Positions 5,595-6,210 of a DNA stretch of 6,210 nucleotides are shown piece by piece (position 1 is the stretch's first letter; the number at the start of each line of letters is the position of its first letter). The stretch comes from JBCCZC01 sp039188505 (lineage in GTDB: Bacteria; Pseudomonadota; Gammaproteobacteria; Xanthomonadales; SZUA-38), in the NCBI GenBank assembly GCA_039188505.1, contig JBCCZC010000354.1, forward strand, positions 1 through 6,210, given 5' to 3'. The notes beneath the pieces were generated by a model. The model saw only the letters and a list, made by a program, of their open reading frames with translations, searched no databases and was not told where the DNA came from. The position numbers and the translations under genes are program-made.

Positions 5595-6071
5595 TCAGCC
5601 GTCGTCCGGGTGGGCGGTGGGTCGCCAGGTCTGCCGCCATGCCGGATTGTCTCCGGCGCCGCGCAGCCAGCGCCCCTCCGTGACCAGCTCGGTTGCGTCG
5701 ATCCGCCAGATCTCGCGCAGGATCAGGCGCTCGCCGATGGTGCTGACGCCGACGCGGTCGATCTGCAGCCCGTCGGGCGTGACCAGCACGGCCGAGGCGT
5801 CGAAGTCCATCGCGGCGTCGGTGTGGACCGAGCGACCCTCGATCTGCTGCTTCAGGGGATTCCAGAAAAAGGCACCCTGGGAGACGAGGCGATCGCCAGC
5901 GAGCGTCTCGACGTGGAGTACGCGCTGCTCGAGTCCCCAGCGCAGGTGACGTACGCGGTCAGTGTCCTCAAGGCGCCAGTGACCGACATAGGGCTCCAGC
6001 GACGACAGCGGGGTGCCGGCATTCGCGAGGAAGACCGTGAGCAGCAGCGGGAGAATCCGGTTCGAATCCAT
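5595..6071 (-). CDS. small exported hypothetical protein
   Basis: I do not recognise a named family. From ATG at 6071 the product has 158 residues. It begins MDSNRILPLLLTVFLANAG, a good Sec-type signal peptide with likely cleavage near ANA-G (about residue 17-18). The mature part of about 140 residues starts SSLEPYVGHWRLEDTD and continues as alternating strands (LEQRVLHVETLAGDRLVSQGAFFWNP and similar), ending in Trp-rich WRQTWRPTAHPDDG. The G-x-W start followed by repeated beta strands with a Phe/Trp-Asn-Pro turn resembles small lipocalin-like or DUF1579-like beta barrels, but this is pattern similarity only. The frame is open further upstream to 6200, but the extra 43 residues are Arg-rich and place the signal peptide internally, so the ATG at 6071 is preferred. 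It is the first gene in the minus-strand run within this window, 4 nt before the DUF1631 gene. Confidence 0.75.
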   Translation of the reverse strand: MDSNRILPLLLTVFLANAGTPLSSLEPYVGHWRLEDTDRVRHLRWGLEQRVLHVETLAGDRLVSQGAFFWNPLKQQIEGRSVHTDAAMDFDASAVLVTPDGLQIDRVGVSTIGERLILREIWRIDATELVTEGRWLRGAGDNPAWRQTWRPTAHPDDG

Positions 6072-6100
6072 GAACGTCGCACAGGCGGCTTGCGGAGAGC

Positions 6101-6130
6101 AGGTTCGCAGGGGAGGGCTTGCAAGGTCAA
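6101..6130 (-). promoter_or_regulatory. candidate promoter for the four-gene minus-strand operon
   Basis: On the minus strand TTGACC (6130-6125) is a near-consensus -35 hexamer. After an 18-nt spacer comes GAACCT (6106-6101), a poor -10, but preceded by TGC as in extended -10 promoters. It ends 29 nt before the ATG at 6071. The -35 is good, the -10 weak. Confidence 0.3.
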
Positions 6131-6170
6131 GTCCGCAGACGCATTTTCGGGGCCTCGAGCGACGTGCACG

Positions 6171-6184
6171 GTCGGCGCGCCGAC
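6171..6184. repeat. 14-bp perfect palindrome GTCGGCGCGCCGAC
   Basis: A perfect inverted repeat about 100 nt upstream of the first minus-strand gene, beyond the candidate promoter. It could be the end of a neighbouring gene's transcript or a binding site. No T run follows on either strand. Chance is possible at this GC content. Confidence 0.3.
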
Positions 6185-6210
6185 GAGCGGCCAATGGCAC
6201 CCAACCGGGA

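Noticed and set aside
4838..5683. 281-residue plus-strand frame opposite the DUF1631 gene
   Set aside because: Antisense to the conserved helical part and running over the gene junction at 5591-5594; no motif.
6072..6200. N-terminal extension of the small exported protein to 6200
   Set aside because: The added residues are Arg-rich and would bury a good signal peptide; the start at 6071 is better supported.

Overview
The window is GC-rich, densely coded bacterial DNA. The gene content (a high-potential iron-sulfur protein, a GT9 heptosyltransferase-type enzyme, a lysyl-endopeptidase-like protease, a DUF1631 protein) fits a gammaproteobacterium, possibly near Chromatiales or Wenzhouxiangellaceae. 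That placement is inferred from protein content only. I see no tRNA, rRNA, CRISPR array, insertion sequence or other mobile element; this looks like ordinary chromosome.

Layout: the left part is on the plus strand. It holds the 3' end of an unrecognised gene (1-477), a small YciI-family protein (516-809), and a GT9 glycosyltransferase (918-1988) that probably has its own promoter (TATACT at 882). The right part is on the minus strand and reads toward the glycosyltransferase. In transcription order it holds a small exported hypothetical protein (6071-5595), a short DUF1631-family protein with a long Ala/Pro linker (5590-4028), a secreted trypsin-fold protease resembling lysyl endopeptidase (4028-2655), and a Tat-exported HiPIP that also carries a lipobox (2618-2121). 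The gaps between them are 4 nt, a 1-nt overlap (TGATG) and 36 nt, so the four genes look like one operon. The convergent junction (1989-2120) carries a perfect 22-bp palindrome that includes the glycosyltransferase stop codon.

Functionally, three of the four minus-strand products carry export signals, so the operon looks directed to the cell envelope. The pathway joining a redox carrier, a protease and a DUF1631 protein is not evident. No clear new system is present. The most unusual items are the apparently lipid-anchored HiPIP on an Ala/Pro/Glu stalk, the shortened DUF1631 protein, and the repeated CCGGCCTGA at the ends of both convergent genes.
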